Assembly (NCBI RefSeq): GCF_004217135.1
Contig: NZ_SHKK01000001.1
Location: 6,138,001 to 6,202,000, forward strand
Direction of reading: 5' to 3'
Length of the DNA stretch: 64,000 nt
Source: Micromonospora violae
Lineage (GTDB): Bacteria > Actinomycetota > Actinomycetes > Mycobacteriales > Micromonosporaceae
Shown here: in pieces, positions 18,240 through 26,378 of the stretch
Layout: each line of letters begins with the position of its first letter
How positions within the stretch are numbered: position 1 is the stretch's first letter
Position numbers and translations under genes: made by a program
Notes under the pieces: generated by a model
The model's database searches: none
What the model was told of the DNA's origin: nothing
The model's input: only the letters and a program-made list of their open reading frames with translations

Positions 18240-19169
18240 ATGGACAGCCCCGATCCGCGCCCGTTCTCCGGCGCCCAGTGGACCATCTCCGCCGCCGGCC
18301 ATGAGGCCGTCATCGTGGAGGTGGGCGGTGGGCTCCGGACGTACCGGCACGACGGTGTCGACCTGGTCGACGGGTACGAGACCGACGAGGTCTGCCCCGG
18401 CTGCACCGGGCAGGTGCTGGCGCCCTGGCCGAACCGGATCCGCGATGGCCGCTACCCGTTCGGCGGGCGGACGCACCAGCTCGCGCTGACCGAGCCGGAG
18501 CGGCACGTGGCCATTCACGGGCTGGTCAACTGGGTGCCGTGGCAGTTGCTGGAGCAGTCGGCGGACGCGGTGACGGTCGGCTACGACCTGCCGCCGCAGC
18601 TCGGCTACCCGTGGCCGCTGCGGCTGCGCAGCCGGTGGAGCGTCGACGCGGACGGCCTGCGCGCCGAGCACGAGGTGACGAACATCGGCGGGGAGCTGGC
18701 ACCGTTCGGCTTCTCCGTGCACCCGTACCTGCAACTGCCGGGTGTCGCGGTGGACGACCTGGTGCTGCGGCTGCCCACCCGCAGCCGGGTGCTGGTGGAC
18801 GGTCGGCTGCTGCCGGTGGGGGTGACGCCGGTGGCCGGCACCGAGTACGACTGGACCAGCGCTCGCCGGATCGGCGCGGCCACGCTGGACGCCTGCTTCG
18901 GCGACGTGATCCGGGACGCGGACGGTGGGTCGTCGGTGAGCCTCTCCGCGCCGGACGGTGCGACCGGGGTGAGCATCTGGGCGGACGCCGAGTTCGGTTG
19001 GTGGCAGGTGTTCACCGGTGACTCCCTCGCCGGCGAGCGGCACCGCCGTTCGGTGGCGATCGAGCCGATGACCTGCCCGCCGGACGCGTTCCGGTCGGGT
19101 AAGGATCTGCTCACCCTCAAGCCCGGCGCGACGTGGCGAGGTGCCTGGGGCATCCGCCCCGGAGCCTGA
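18240..19169 (+). CDS. Aldose 1-epimerase family protein
   Basis: 309 residues, galactose mutarotase-like beta-sandwich. VLAPWPNRIRDGRYPFGG, HGLVNWVPW and the substrate-binding SVHPYLQLPG segment match the family (YihR-like branch). It would interconvert alpha and beta sugar anomers; the specific sugar is unknown. ATG 18240 has a TAGGGT -10 box 7 bases upstream, implying a leaderless mRNA. Its stop shares one base with the next start (TGATG), coupling it to the nitroreductase. Confidence 0.85.
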   Translation: MDSPDPRPFSGAQWTISAAGHEAVIVEVGGGLRTYRHDGVDLVDGYETDEVCPGCTGQVLAPWPNRIRDGRYPFGGRTHQLALTEPERHVAIHGLVNWVPWQLLEQSADAVTVGYDLPPQLGYPWPLRLRSRWSVDADGLRAEHEVTNIGGELAPFGFSVHPYLQLPGVAVDDLVLRLPTRSRVLVDGRLLPVGVTPVAGTEYDWTSARRIGAATLDACFGDVIRDADGGSSVSLSAPDGATGVSIWADAEFGWWQVFTGDSLAGERHRRSVAIEPMTCPPDAFRSGKDLLTLKPGATWRGAWGIRPGA

Positions 19170-19771
19170 TGGAGTTCGCCGAGGTCGTCCGCCGTCGGCG
19201 GATGGTGCGCAACTACGACCCGGACCGCCCGGTCCCGCCCGACGTGGTGGACCGGCTCCTCGACCACGCGGTCCGCGCCCCGTCCGCCGGCTTCGCGCAG
19301 GGCTGGGGTTTCCTGGTGCTGGAGGAGCCGGCCGATCGGGAACGGTTCTGGGCCGCCACCACGCCCGACGGCGGTGGGCGGGAGCGCTGGCTCGCGGGCA
19401 TGCGCCGCGCGCCGCTGATCGTGGTGCCGCACGCCAACGAGTCGGCCTACCTGCGGCGGTACGCGGAGCCGGACAAGGGCTGGACGGACCAGTCCACGGA
19501 CCGGTGGCCGGTGCCGTACTGGCACGTGGATGCCGGCTTCGCGGCGTTGCTGATGCTGCTCACCGCCGTGGACGAGGGATTGGGGGCGTGCTTCTTCGGC
19601 ATACCGCCGCAACGGATCGCCACCTACCGGGACGCGTTCGGCGTGCCGGCGGAGTATCAACCCATCGGTGCCGTCACAATCGGTTACCGGGCAGCTGACC
19701 ATCGGTCACCGTCGTTGCGCCGGGGGCGTCGTCCGATCGACGAGGTCGTACGGCGCGGCCGGTGGAACTGA
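19169..19771 (+). CDS. Nitroreductase family protein
   Basis: 200 residues, FMN-dependent nitroreductase fold. VVRRRRMVRNYDP with its Arg-rich FMN-phosphate site, HAVRAPSAGFAQGWGFLVL, and the C-terminal EYQPIGAVTIGYR are family hallmarks. It probably reduces quinones, nitroaromatics or enones with NAD(P)H, or acts on an unknown physiological substrate. Coupled to the epimerase gene by a one-base overlap and closed by a hairpin. Confidence 0.88.
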   Translation: MEFAEVVRRRRMVRNYDPDRPVPPDVVDRLLDHAVRAPSAGFAQGWGFLVLEEPADRERFWAATTPDGGGRERWLAGMRRAPLIVVPHANESAYLRRYAEPDKGWTDQSTDRWPVPYWHVDAGFAALLMLLTAVDEGLGACFFGIPPQRIATYRDAFGVPAEYQPIGAVTIGYRAADHRSPSLRRGRRPIDEVVRRGRWN

Positions 19772-19785
19772 GGCGGACGTCCCGT

Positions 19786-19808
19786 TCGTCCGATTGAGGA
19801 TCGGACGA
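19786..19808 (+). terminator. Hairpin terminator of the epimerase/nitroreductase operon
   Basis: TCGTCCGAT, loop TGAGG, ATCGGACGA: a perfect 9-bp stem 14 bases after the nitroreductase stop. Confidence 0.75.
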
Positions 19809-19958
19809 CCGGTAGCGAAACTGACATCAGGGAGCAGAACGCAGCGTGCGCTGGGCGGCTAGGCTGGCACGGTCATCGGTGCCGCGCCGCGCGGTGCCCG
19901 CCGCGGCCCGGCTCGGCGCCGTCGGTCGGCCCGGCCACGGGGAGGGGAGCGTGCCGTC

Positions 19959-20264
19959 GTGATCTTCAGAGCGGTCCGGGACGGGCGTCCCTATCCGGAG
20001 CACAATCTGACGCTCAAGCAGTGGGCGGAGATCCCGCCTCGGCCACTGCGCCTGGATCAGATGATCACCACCAAGCGCGAGCTGGCGCTGGACAAGCTCC
20101 TCGCCGAGGATTCCACCTTCTACGGTGACCTCTTCCCGCACGTCGTGCAGTGGAACGGCGGGCTGTACCTGGAGGACGGGCTGCACCGGGCGCTGCGCGC
20201 CGCCCTCCAGCAGCGCAACCAGATCCACGCGCGGGTGCTGGTGCTCTCCGAGCCCATCGAGTGA
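19959..20264 (+). CDS. Conserved small actinobacterial protein with DGLHR motif
   Basis: 101 residues. I recognise it as a family widespread in actinobacteria, in which the pattern RDGRPYPEHNLT, WAEIPPRPLRLDQ, STFYGDLFPHVVQW and YLEDGLHRALRAALQQR is conserved. DGLHR resembles the ParB/Srx fold motif DGxHR, but the rest does not allow a functional call; related proteins are sometimes labelled as VapB-type antitoxins in databases, for which I see no evidence here (no toxin partner). GTG 19959 follows GGAGGGGAG at 10 bases. Stands alone before the acyl-CoA dehydrogenase gene. Confidence 0.75.
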   Translation: MIFRAVRDGRPYPEHNLTLKQWAEIPPRPLRLDQMITTKRELALDKLLAEDSTFYGDLFPHVVQWNGGLYLEDGLHRALRAALQQRNQIHARVLVLSEPIE

Positions 20265-20295
20265 CGTGCCCTTCTGCGCTGCCCTGAGCCTTCGT

Positions 20296-20301
20296 TAGGG
20301 T
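20296..20301 (+). promoter_or_regulatory. Leaderless -10 box TAGGGT
   Basis: TAGGGT lies 7 bases before ATG 20309; the same hexamer and spacing occur at the epimerase gene. Confidence 0.5.
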
Positions 20302-20308
20302 GGCGTCC

Positions 20309-21472
20309 ATGACCGCTCCGCTGGACCTGCTCGACCTGGACCCGTCGCTCACCGACGAAGAGCGGCAGATCCGCGACGTCGTCCGCCAGCTCGTCGACGA
20401 CCGGGTGCGCCCCCATGCCGCCGACTGGTACGAGGACGGCCGGGTCCCCGCCCGGGAGCTGGCCCGCGAGTTCGGCAAGCTCGGCCTGCTCGGCATGCAC
20501 CTCACCGGCTACGGCTGCGCCGGCGCCTCCGCCGTCGCGTACGGGCTGGCCTGCCAGGAGTTGGAAGCCGGCGACTCCGGCGTCCGCTCCCTGGTGTCCG
20601 TGCAGGGGTCACTCGCCATGTACGCCATCTGGCGTTACGGCAGCGAGGAGCAGAAGCAACGCTGGCTGCCGTCGATGGCCATCGGTGAGGCGATCGGATG
20701 CTTCGGCCTCACCGAGCCCGACCACGGCTCCGATCCCGCCTCGATGGCCACCCGGGCCCGCCGCGACGGCGACGACTGGGTGCTCACCGGTGGGAAAATG
20801 TGGATCACCAACGCCCCGATCGCGGACGTCGCGGTGATCTGGGCGCGCACCGACGAGGGCGTACGGGGTTTCGCCGTACCCATGGACACGCCCGGCGTCA
20901 TGGCCCGGGAGATCCGCCGCAAGATGTCGCTGCGCGCCTCGGTGACCGGCGAGATCGTGCTCGACGACGTCCGGCTCCCGGCCGACGCCCAACTGCCCGA
21001 GGCGGTCGGGCTCAAGGCGCCGCTGAGCTGCCTCACCGAGGCCCGCTACGGCATCGTCTGGGGCGCGGTCGGCGCGGCCCGCGACTGCCTGGAAACCACC
21101 CTGGCGTACGCGACCACCCGCACCCAGTTCGGTCGCCCACTGGCCGGCTTCCAACTCACCCAGGCGAAGCTCGCCGACATGACCGTCGAGTTGGTGAAGG
21201 GGCAACTGCTCGCGCTGCACCTCGGTCGGCTCGCCGACGCCCGGCGGCTGCGCCCCGAGCAGGTCAGCGTGGGCAAACTGAACAACGTGCGGGAAGCCCT
21301 GGCCATCGCCCGGCAGTGCCGCACCATCCTCGGTGCCAACGGCGTCTCCGGCGAGTACCCGGTGATGCGGCACGCCAACAACCTGGAGAGCGTGCTGACC
21401 TACGAGGGCACCTCGGAGATCCACCAGCTGGTCATCGGGCAGCGGCTCACCGGGGTCTCCGCATTCGCCTGA
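20309..21472 (+). CDS. Acyl-CoA dehydrogenase, glutaryl-CoA dehydrogenase type
   Basis: 387 residues with the full ACAD layout: N-terminal helical domain, middle beta domain with FGLTEPDHGSDPASM and KMWITNAPIADV (FAD contacts), and C-terminal helical domain with RTQFGRPLAGFQLTQ. The catalytic base is E366 in TYEGTSEIH. The segments SLVSVQGSLAMYAI and the overall pattern are closest to glutaryl-CoA dehydrogenases, which oxidise and decarboxylate glutaryl-CoA; another acyl substrate is possible. ATG 20309 follows a -10 box by 7 bases (leaderless). Confidence 0.85.
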   Translation: MTAPLDLLDLDPSLTDEERQIRDVVRQLVDDRVRPHAADWYEDGRVPARELAREFGKLGLLGMHLTGYGCAGASAVAYGLACQELEAGDSGVRSLVSVQGSLAMYAIWRYGSEEQKQRWLPSMAIGEAIGCFGLTEPDHGSDPASMATRARRDGDDWVLTGGKMWITNAPIADVAVIWARTDEGVRGFAVPMDTPGVMAREIRRKMSLRASVTGEIVLDDVRLPADAQLPEAVGLKAPLSCLTEARYGIVWGAVGAARDCLETTLAYATTRTQFGRPLAGFQLTQAKLADMTVELVKGQLLALHLGRLADARRLRPEQVSVGKLNNVREALAIARQCRTILGANGVSGEYPVMRHANNLESVLTYEGTSEIHQLVIGQRLTGVSAFA

Positions 21473-21571
21473 CCTGCCCTTTCGGGCATTGAAGGCGCTC
21501 GCCGCGCGGCTGTCGTATCGGGGCCGTACCGTCATTGACAGACGACGTGTCTGACGAGGACGGTGAGCGTG

Positions 21572-22423
21572 ATGGCCCGCGACGCTGGCAGCAACGAGCC
21601 CACGAGGGAGTTCCCCGGTTACCCGACCGGTGACGACCTCAAGACGCGGTCGACCGCGACATCTGAGTGGGCCACCGAGGAACCAGGCGGCTCCGGTGGG
21701 CCCGCTGAGCCTGGCCGTTCCGGTGGGCCTGCTGGACCTGGCGGTTCTGGCGGTTCTGGCGGCCCTGGCGGTTCCGGTGGCGGTGCGGCGGCCCGGGGCC
21801 TGCTCCTGCTGCTCGGCGCCGCCGCGCTGGCCGTGGTCGTGCTGCTCGGCATTCAGGCGACCGGCATCCTGCCGGAATTCCGCAACCCGTTCGCCAAGGA
21901 GCAGACCGACCGCAGTCAGCCACCGCTGCTGAAGTCGATTCAGGACCTCAGCCGCTACGTGGCCGCCGAAGGCAACTTCCAGGTCGTGGTCGACACCCAG
22001 AACGACCGGCGCAATGTTCCGGACTTCCTGCTCAACGAGCGCACCCTGTTCGTCGGGGCCGGCAGCGTCGAGGCGTACGTCGACTTCACCAAGATCGGTG
22101 AGGGCGCCGTCGTCCAGTCCGCCGACGGCAAGTCCGTCGAGATCAAGTTGCCCGCGCCGCAGCTCGGCGAGACCAACCTCGACATGGAGAAGAGCTACGT
22201 CTTCGCCCAGCAGCGCGGTCTGCTCAACCGGCTCGGTGACCTGGTCGGCAACGACCCCAACCGGCAGCAGCAGATCTACCAGCTCGCCGAGGACCGGATC
22301 ACCGCCGCCGCCCGCGACAGCGGGCTCTCGGCCCGGGCCGAGGAGAACACCCGCAAGATGCTGGAAGGGCTGCTCCGCTCCCTTGGCTACCAGCAGATCA
22401 CGGTCACCTACATCGCCCCCTGA
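21572..22423 (+). CDS. DUF4230 membrane-anchored protein
   Basis: 283 residues. Residues about 30-70 are a low-complexity Gly/Pro/Ser tract of GGSGGP-like repeats; a single membrane helix (LLLLLGAAALAVVVLLGI) follows, then a DUF4230 domain with VVVDTQNDRRNVPDFLLNERT and the conserved-looking VEAYVDFTKIGEGAV. Topology is probably N-in with the domain outside. Function of DUF4230 is unknown. ATG 21572 is preferred to GTG 21563, which is too close to GAGGA. A terminator follows directly. Confidence 0.78.
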   Translation: MARDAGSNEPTREFPGYPTGDDLKTRSTATSEWATEEPGGSGGPAEPGRSGGPAGPGGSGGSGGPGGSGGGAAARGLLLLLGAAALAVVVLLGIQATGILPEFRNPFAKEQTDRSQPPLLKSIQDLSRYVAAEGNFQVVVDTQNDRRNVPDFLLNERTLFVGAGSVEAYVDFTKIGEGAVVQSADGKSVEIKLPAPQLGETNLDMEKSYVFAQQRGLLNRLGDLVGNDPNRQQQIYQLAEDRITAAARDSGLSARAEENTRKMLEGLLRSLGYQQITVTYIAP

Positions 22424-22450
22424 CCCGCCCCACCCCCCCCGGTACGTCGA

Positions 22451-22484
22451 AGCGCCCGCCCCGACTCCCGTCGGAGCGGGCGCT
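22451..22484 (+). terminator. Hairpin terminator of the DUF4230 gene
   Basis: AGCGCCCGC/GCGGGCGCT and CCGAC/GTCGG stacked with a single mismatch and a 4-base loop, 28 bases after the stop. Confidence 0.8.
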
Positions 22485-22510
22485 CTCGCGTGGGTGCCCT
22501 CGCCTCTCGG

Positions 22511-22589
22511 GCCTGCGGCGCTGCCGTGCCGGTGCGGGCTTGCGGCGCTGCCGTGCGGGTGGGCCTGCGGTGCTGGCGTGCGGGGTGGG
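22511..22589. repeat. Three imperfect ~26-bp tandem units
   Basis: Units starting at 22511, 22538 and 22563 share the pattern GCyTGCGGyGCTGsCGTGC and end G-rich. They are intergenic, between the two terminator-like structures, and have no apparent coding content. Confidence 0.6.
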
Positions 22590-22666
22590 CCGGCGGCCCA
22601 AGCCGCCACCCCGGCAGCGGCGGATGGCCGATTCGCCACCTTTGCGGTGCCACTGCGGCCGAGACA

Positions 22667-22737
22667 TAAGCAATCTTGGACAGTTTCCGTTACGTGGGCG
22701 GGCCGTGCTAACGGAAACTGTCCAAGATCTCTGCTTA
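22667..22737. repeat. Long perfect intergenic inverted repeat (20-bp arms, extended)
   Basis: Arms 22673-22692 (starting ATCTTGGACAG, ending CCGTTA) and 22709-22728 are perfect complements around a 16-base loop. Outside them TAAGCA (22667-22672) also pairs with TGCTTA (22732-22737) across a 3-base bulge. It lies 30 bases from the end of the convergent PspC gene and may terminate transcription from either side. The arms are AT-richer than their surroundings, suggesting a dispersed repeat family. The gap 22424-22759 holds only this element, the tandem units and the terminator. Confidence 0.85.
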
Positions 22738-22759
22738 CGTGGGCTGTGCGGGGCGGGTA

Positions 22760-22969
22760 CTAGTGTCCGGTGGGGGCGAGGTAGCGGTCCTCGTTGGGCA
22801 TCAGCACCCACAGGATCAGGTAGACGATCACCTGGGTGCCGGGCAGCAGCAGGGACAGCAGGAACAGCAGCCGGACCATGCCGGCCGACATGCCGAACCG
22901 CCGACCGAGGCCGGCGCAGACACCGGCGATCATGCGCCCCTCGCGGGGTCGGACCAGTTTGCGACTCAT
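22760..22969 (-). CDS. PspC domain membrane protein
   Basis: 69 residues, essentially one PspC domain: RPREGRMIAGVCAGLGRRFGMS followed by a hydrophobic segment VRLLFLLSLLLPGTQVIVYLILWVLMP (helices from about residue 31). The segment GVCAGLG is the family hallmark. PspC domains anchor small membrane proteins in envelope-stress responses; the role here is unassigned. ATG 22969 follows GGGAG at 7 bases. Confidence 0.88.
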   Translation of the reverse strand: MSRKLVRPREGRMIAGVCAGLGRRFGMSAGMVRLLFLLSLLLPGTQVIVYLILWVLMPNEDRYLAPTGH

Positions 22970-23360
22970 CGTCGTACTCCCACTCTGCGGCGGTGCGCCG
23001 CGTCTGCAATCCACGGTAGAAACGGATGACCGCCTCGCCCTCGGTCCCGAGGAGGAGCGGCAACCCGTGGACCCGTAGGTGCTTTACCCGGGCAACCCCT
23101 CGCTGACGCCTCCCGAACTCGCCGCCCGTCCGCGCCCCGCGCCCGCGCCCCGCGGAGGCGGGTGGCGGGGAGGCGGTGGTCGGGTGGTCACGTCCCGGGC
23201 CAGGGGGGCGGTGAGCTGGGCAGGTAGGCTGGTGGATCGGCCTTCCACACCCCGGAGGGCCGGCACCCATACCCCGGACGGTCACCAGCGGGGCCGCCAG
23301 ATCGGCGGTCACGACCCGGCCGGGTCCCGTACGCCGGGACGACGGCGAGGAAGCGCAGCC
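22970..23360. other. Gene-free stretch upstream of sdaA with a possible promoter
   Basis: No convincing gene. The part 23100-23180 is extremely C/G-rich with the 9-mer GCGCCCCGC repeated. TAGGCT at 23225-23230 could be a -10 box, which would give sdaA a 5' leader of roughly 125 bases, GC-rich and foldable. No known riboswitch consensus (including glycine) was recognised in it. Confidence 0.4.
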
Positions 23361-24731
23361 ATGATCAGTGTTTTCGACCTCTTCAGCGTCGGTATCGGGC
23401 CGTCCAGCTCGCACACGGTGGGGCCGATGCGGGCCGCGCGTACGTTCGTTGGCGGGCTGAAGGCCGATGGTCTTCTCACGGACACGGCGCGGGTGCAGGC
23501 GGAGCTGTTCGGTTCGCTGGGTGCCACCGGGCACGGCCACGGGAGTGACCGGGCGGTGTTGCTCGGGTTGGCCGGTGAGTCGCCGGAGACGGTCGACACG
23601 GACACGGTTGGTCCTCGGGTCGAGCGGATCCGGGCCGAGCGGCGGATCAACATCCTCGACGCGCACGAGATCGACTTTGACCCGGATCGGGACCTGACGT
23701 TGCACCGCCGCCGGTCGCTGCCGTACCACCCGAATGGGATGACCTTCGTGGCGTACGACCGGGCCGGGGTTGAGTTGCGCAGTCGCACCTACTACTCGGT
23801 CGGTGGCGGGTTCGTGGTGGACGAGGCGGCGGCGGGCGCGGACCGGATCAAGCCGGACAGCACGGTCGTGCGGTACCCGTTCCTGACCGGGGCGGAGCTT
23901 CTCGACGTCACCGCCCGTACCGGGCTGTCGATCAGCGAGGTGATGTTGGCCAACGAGCGTTCCTGGCGCAGTGAGGCGGACGTCCGGGCCGGCCTGCTGG
24001 AGATCTGGCGGGTGATGCAGGAGTGCGTGCGGAACGGCTGCGAGCGGGACGGCGTACTCCCTGGGGGGTTGAAGGTTCGGCGGCGCGCGGCGGAGCTGCG
24101 GCGCGGCCTGGAGGCGGAGGCCGGCACCAGGGACCCGCTGCACGCGATGGACTGGGTGACGTTGTTCGCGCTGGCGGTCAACGAGGAGAACGCGGCGGGT
24201 GGCCGGGTGGTCACCGCGCCGACCAACGGCGCGGCGGGGATCATCCCGGCGGTGCTGCACTATTACACCCGGTTTGTGCCGGACGCCGACGACGACGGCG
24301 TGGTGCGGTTCCTGCTGACGGCGGGCGCGATCGGTGTGCTGTTCAAGGAGAACGCCTCCATCTCGGGTGCCGAGGTCGGCTGCCAGGGTGAGGTCGGTTC
24401 GGCGTGTTCGATGGCGGCGGCGGGGTTGGCCGAGGCGCTCGGTGGCACCCCGGAGCAGGTGGAGAACGCGGCCGAGATCGGGATGGAGCACAACCTCGGG
24501 TTGACCTGTGACCCGGTGGGTGGCCTGGTGCAGATCCCCTGCATCGAGCGGAACGCGGTGGCTAGCATCAAGGCGATCACGGCTGCCCGGCTGGCGCTGC
24601 GCGGCGACGGCGTGCACAAGGTGTCGCTGGACAAGGTCATCAAGACCATGCGGGAGACGGGCGCCGACATGAAGGTCAAGTACAAGGAGACGGCGCGTGG
24701 CGGTCTGGCCGTCAACGTGATCGAGTGCTGA
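23361..24731 (+). CDS. sdaA: L-serine ammonia-lyase (serine dehydratase), single-chain
   Basis: 456 residues covering both the beta and alpha domains of the iron-sulfur L-serine dehydratase in one chain. N-terminal [21 protein letters not shown] is the hallmark of the beta domain; the alpha domain contains [16 protein letters not shown] and [16 protein letters not shown] with the cluster cysteines. It deaminates L-serine to pyruvate and ammonia. ATG 23361 follows GAGGAAG at 8 bases. The gene stands alone with a long upstream region. Confidence 0.95.
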   Translation: MISVFDLFSVGIGPSSSHTVGPMRAARTFVGGLKADGLLTDTARVQAELFGSLGATGHGHGSDRAVLLGLAGESPETVDTDTVGPRVERIRAERRINILDAHEIDFDPDRDLTLHRRRSLPYHPNGMTFVAYDRAGVELRSRTYYSVGGGFVVDEAAAGADRIKPDSTVVRYPFLTGAELLDVTARTGLSISEVMLANERSWRSEADVRAGLLEIWRVMQECVRNGCERDGVLPGGLKVRRRAAELRRGLEAEAGTRDPLHAMDWVTLFALAVNEENAAGGRVVTAPTNGAAGIIPAVLHYYTRFVPDADDDGVVRFLLTAGAIGVLFKENASISGAEVGCQGEVGSACSMAAAGLAEALGGTPEQVENAAEIGMEHNLGLTCDPVGGLVQIPCIERNAVASIKAITAARLALRGDGVHKVSLDKVIKTMRETGADMKVKYKETARGGLAVNVIEC

Positions 24732-24766
24732 GTCCGGTCGATTCGGGGCAATCGTTCACCGACTGC

Positions 24767-24772
24767 TAACCT
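24767..24772 (+). promoter_or_regulatory. Probable -10 box of the polymer-export operon
   Basis: TAACCT lies 30 bases before GTG 24803, with an AGGAGG/GGGAGG ribosome site between; no good -35 was identified. Confidence 0.4.
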
Positions 24773-24802
24773 GTCGTCCGTTTCAGGAGGCGGGAGGCTG
24801 CG

Positions 24803-25630
24803 GTGACCGCTGGCGTCGCGGCGTTGTGGTTGCACCGCAACTCGCTGCGCATCCTGGTGAGACGGGACCTGGCGGTCAAGTACCAGCAGTCGGTGCTGGG
24901 CTACTTCTGGTCGTTGATCGAGCCGCTCGGCATGGGCGCCATCTACTGGTTCGTCTTCGGGGTGCTCTACTCCCGGGACACCGGCCGGCACCTCGGTGAG
25001 GCCGCCGGGTCGTACCCGTTGTTCCTGATCACCGGCATTTTCGCCTGGATGTGGACCAGTTCGGCGTTGAGCGAGGCGACGAACGCGCTGACCGGCCAGT
25101 CCCGGCTGATCACCACGATGAACGTGCCGCGTCAGGTCTTTCCGATCGGCCGGGTCACCGGCCGGTTCGCCGAGTACGCGGCCGGCCTGCCGATCCTGAT
25201 CGCCATCGCGGTGATCTACGCGGTGCACGGTCGGATCCATCCCGGTTGGTCGCTGCTCTCCCTGCCGTTGGCGGTGGTCGTCCAGGCCGTCCTGTTGATC
25301 GGGCTCGCCCTGCTGTTGTCCGCGTGGAACGTGCTGATGCGCGACGTGGAACGGTTGATGCGGCTGATCATCCGGGTGCTCTTCTACGCCACCCCGATCA
25401 TCTATCCGCTCAGCCTGGTCCGGGAGTCCGGGCTGCCCGGCTGGTTGAAGGTGGTGTACGAGCTGAACCCGCTGGTCGGGATCTTCCAGCTGCACCACGC
25501 GATCTGGTACCCGGACGAGTTCCCGGACGCCCGGTTGCTCGCCACCACGGTCGTCGGCAGCCTGCTGGTGCTGGTCGCCGGTTGGTGGTCGTTCCGCCGG
25601 TTGGAGCCCGCCGTGCTCAAGGAGCTCTGA
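24803..25630 (+). CDS. ABC-2 type polysaccharide/teichoic-acid export permease
   Basis: 275 residues with six predicted membrane helices. RDLAVKYQQSVLGYFWSLIEPLGM is the amphipathic N-terminus characteristic of Wzm/TagG permeases (first part RDLAVKYQQS), and the later FYATPIIYPLSLV and LNPLVGIFQLH segments are equally typical. With the ATPase that follows, it would form the flippase for an undecaprenyl-linked wall polymer. GTG 24803 follows GGGAGG. It starts a tight operon of four genes (gaps 1, -4 and 15 bases). Confidence 0.9.
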   Translation: MTAGVAALWLHRNSLRILVRRDLAVKYQQSVLGYFWSLIEPLGMGAIYWFVFGVLYSRDTGRHLGEAAGSYPLFLITGIFAWMWTSSALSEATNALTGQSRLITTMNVPRQVFPIGRVTGRFAEYAAGLPILIAIAVIYAVHGRIHPGWSLLSLPLAVVVQAVLLIGLALLLSAWNVLMRDVERLMRLIIRVLFYATPIIYPLSLVRESGLPGWLKVVYELNPLVGIFQLHHAIWYPDEFPDARLLATTVVGSLLVLVAGWWSFRRLEPAVLKEL

Positions 25631-25631
25631 G

Positions 25632-26378
25632 GTGGCGGCGCCGATCATCGAGGCGGACGGCCTGGGCATCCGGTTCGTCCGCAACCGTCGCCGGCAGCTG
25701 CGGCTGCGCGAGTTGTTCATCCACCGGGGTGCCCGTGGTGCGCTGCCCGGCCAGTTCTGGCCGCTACGGGACGTGTCGTTCACCGTGGAGCCCGGTGAGA
25801 CCGTCGGGGTGATCGGGCGCAACGGCACCGGCAAGAGCACCCTGCTGCGGCTGATCGCCGGGGTGCTCATTCCGGACGAGGGCAGCATCCGGGTGCACGG
25901 GGCGGTGGCGCCGTTGCTGGAGTTGTCCGCCGGTTTCTCCAACGACCTGACCGGGCGGGAGAACCTGCACCTGGTCGGTGGGTTGCACGGACTGTCGACG
26001 AACTATCTGAAGCGGCACTTCGACGAGATCGTCGAGTTCGCCGGTGAGCAGGTGGAACGGGCCATCGACACGTCGGTGCGGCACTACTCGTCGGGGATGA
26101 AGGTGCGGCTGGGCTTCGCGATCATCTCGCACCTGCCGCACCCGATCCTGCTGATGGACGAGGTGACCGCGGTCGGGGACGCGGAGTTCCGCAAGAAGTG
26201 TTACGCGACGATTGATCGTCTGCTCGGGGAGGGGCGCACGCTGGTGCTGGTCTCACACAACGAAAAGGACCTGACCCGGTTCTGCCGTCGGGGGTTGTAC
26301 CTCGACGCGGGCCGGTTGACGCTCGACGGCACCATCGCCGAGGCGCTCGACGCGTACCACGCAGCGGTTCCGCGGTGA
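25632..26378 (+). CDS. ABC transporter ATP-binding protein for polymer export (Wzt/TagH-like)
   Basis: 248 residues with Walker A GRNGTGKST, signature HYSSGMKVRLGFA, Walker B ILLMDEVTAVGD and the H-loop VSHN. The HYSSGM signature and LTGRENLHLVGGLHGL segment are typical of TagH/Wzt ATPases. There is no C-terminal polymer-binding domain, unlike Wzt of some O-antigen systems, so chain-length control would rest elsewhere. One base separates it from the permease stop, and its stop overlaps the next start (GTGA). Confidence 0.9.
   Translation: MAAPIIEADGLGIRFVRNRRRQLRLRELFIHRGARGALPGQFWPLRDVSFTVEPGETVGVIGRNGTGKSTLLRLIAGVLIPDEGSIRVHGAVAPLLELSAGFSNDLTGRENLHLVGGLHGLSTNYLKRHFDEIVEFAGEQVERAIDTSVRHYSSGMKVRLGFAIISHLPHPILLMDEVTAVGDAEFRKKCYATIDRLLGEGRTLVLVSHNEKDLTRFCRRGLYLDAGRLTLDGTIAEALDAYHAAVPR

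Noticed and set aside
23225..23360. Glycine or serine riboswitch before sdaA
   Set aside because: Leader is GC-rich and foldable, but none of the conserved glycine-aptamer strings are present.
22404..24617. 737-codon minus-strand frame across sdaA
   Set aside because: Shadow of sdaA and of intergenic repeats; the genuine PspC gene in this region is short and in a different frame.
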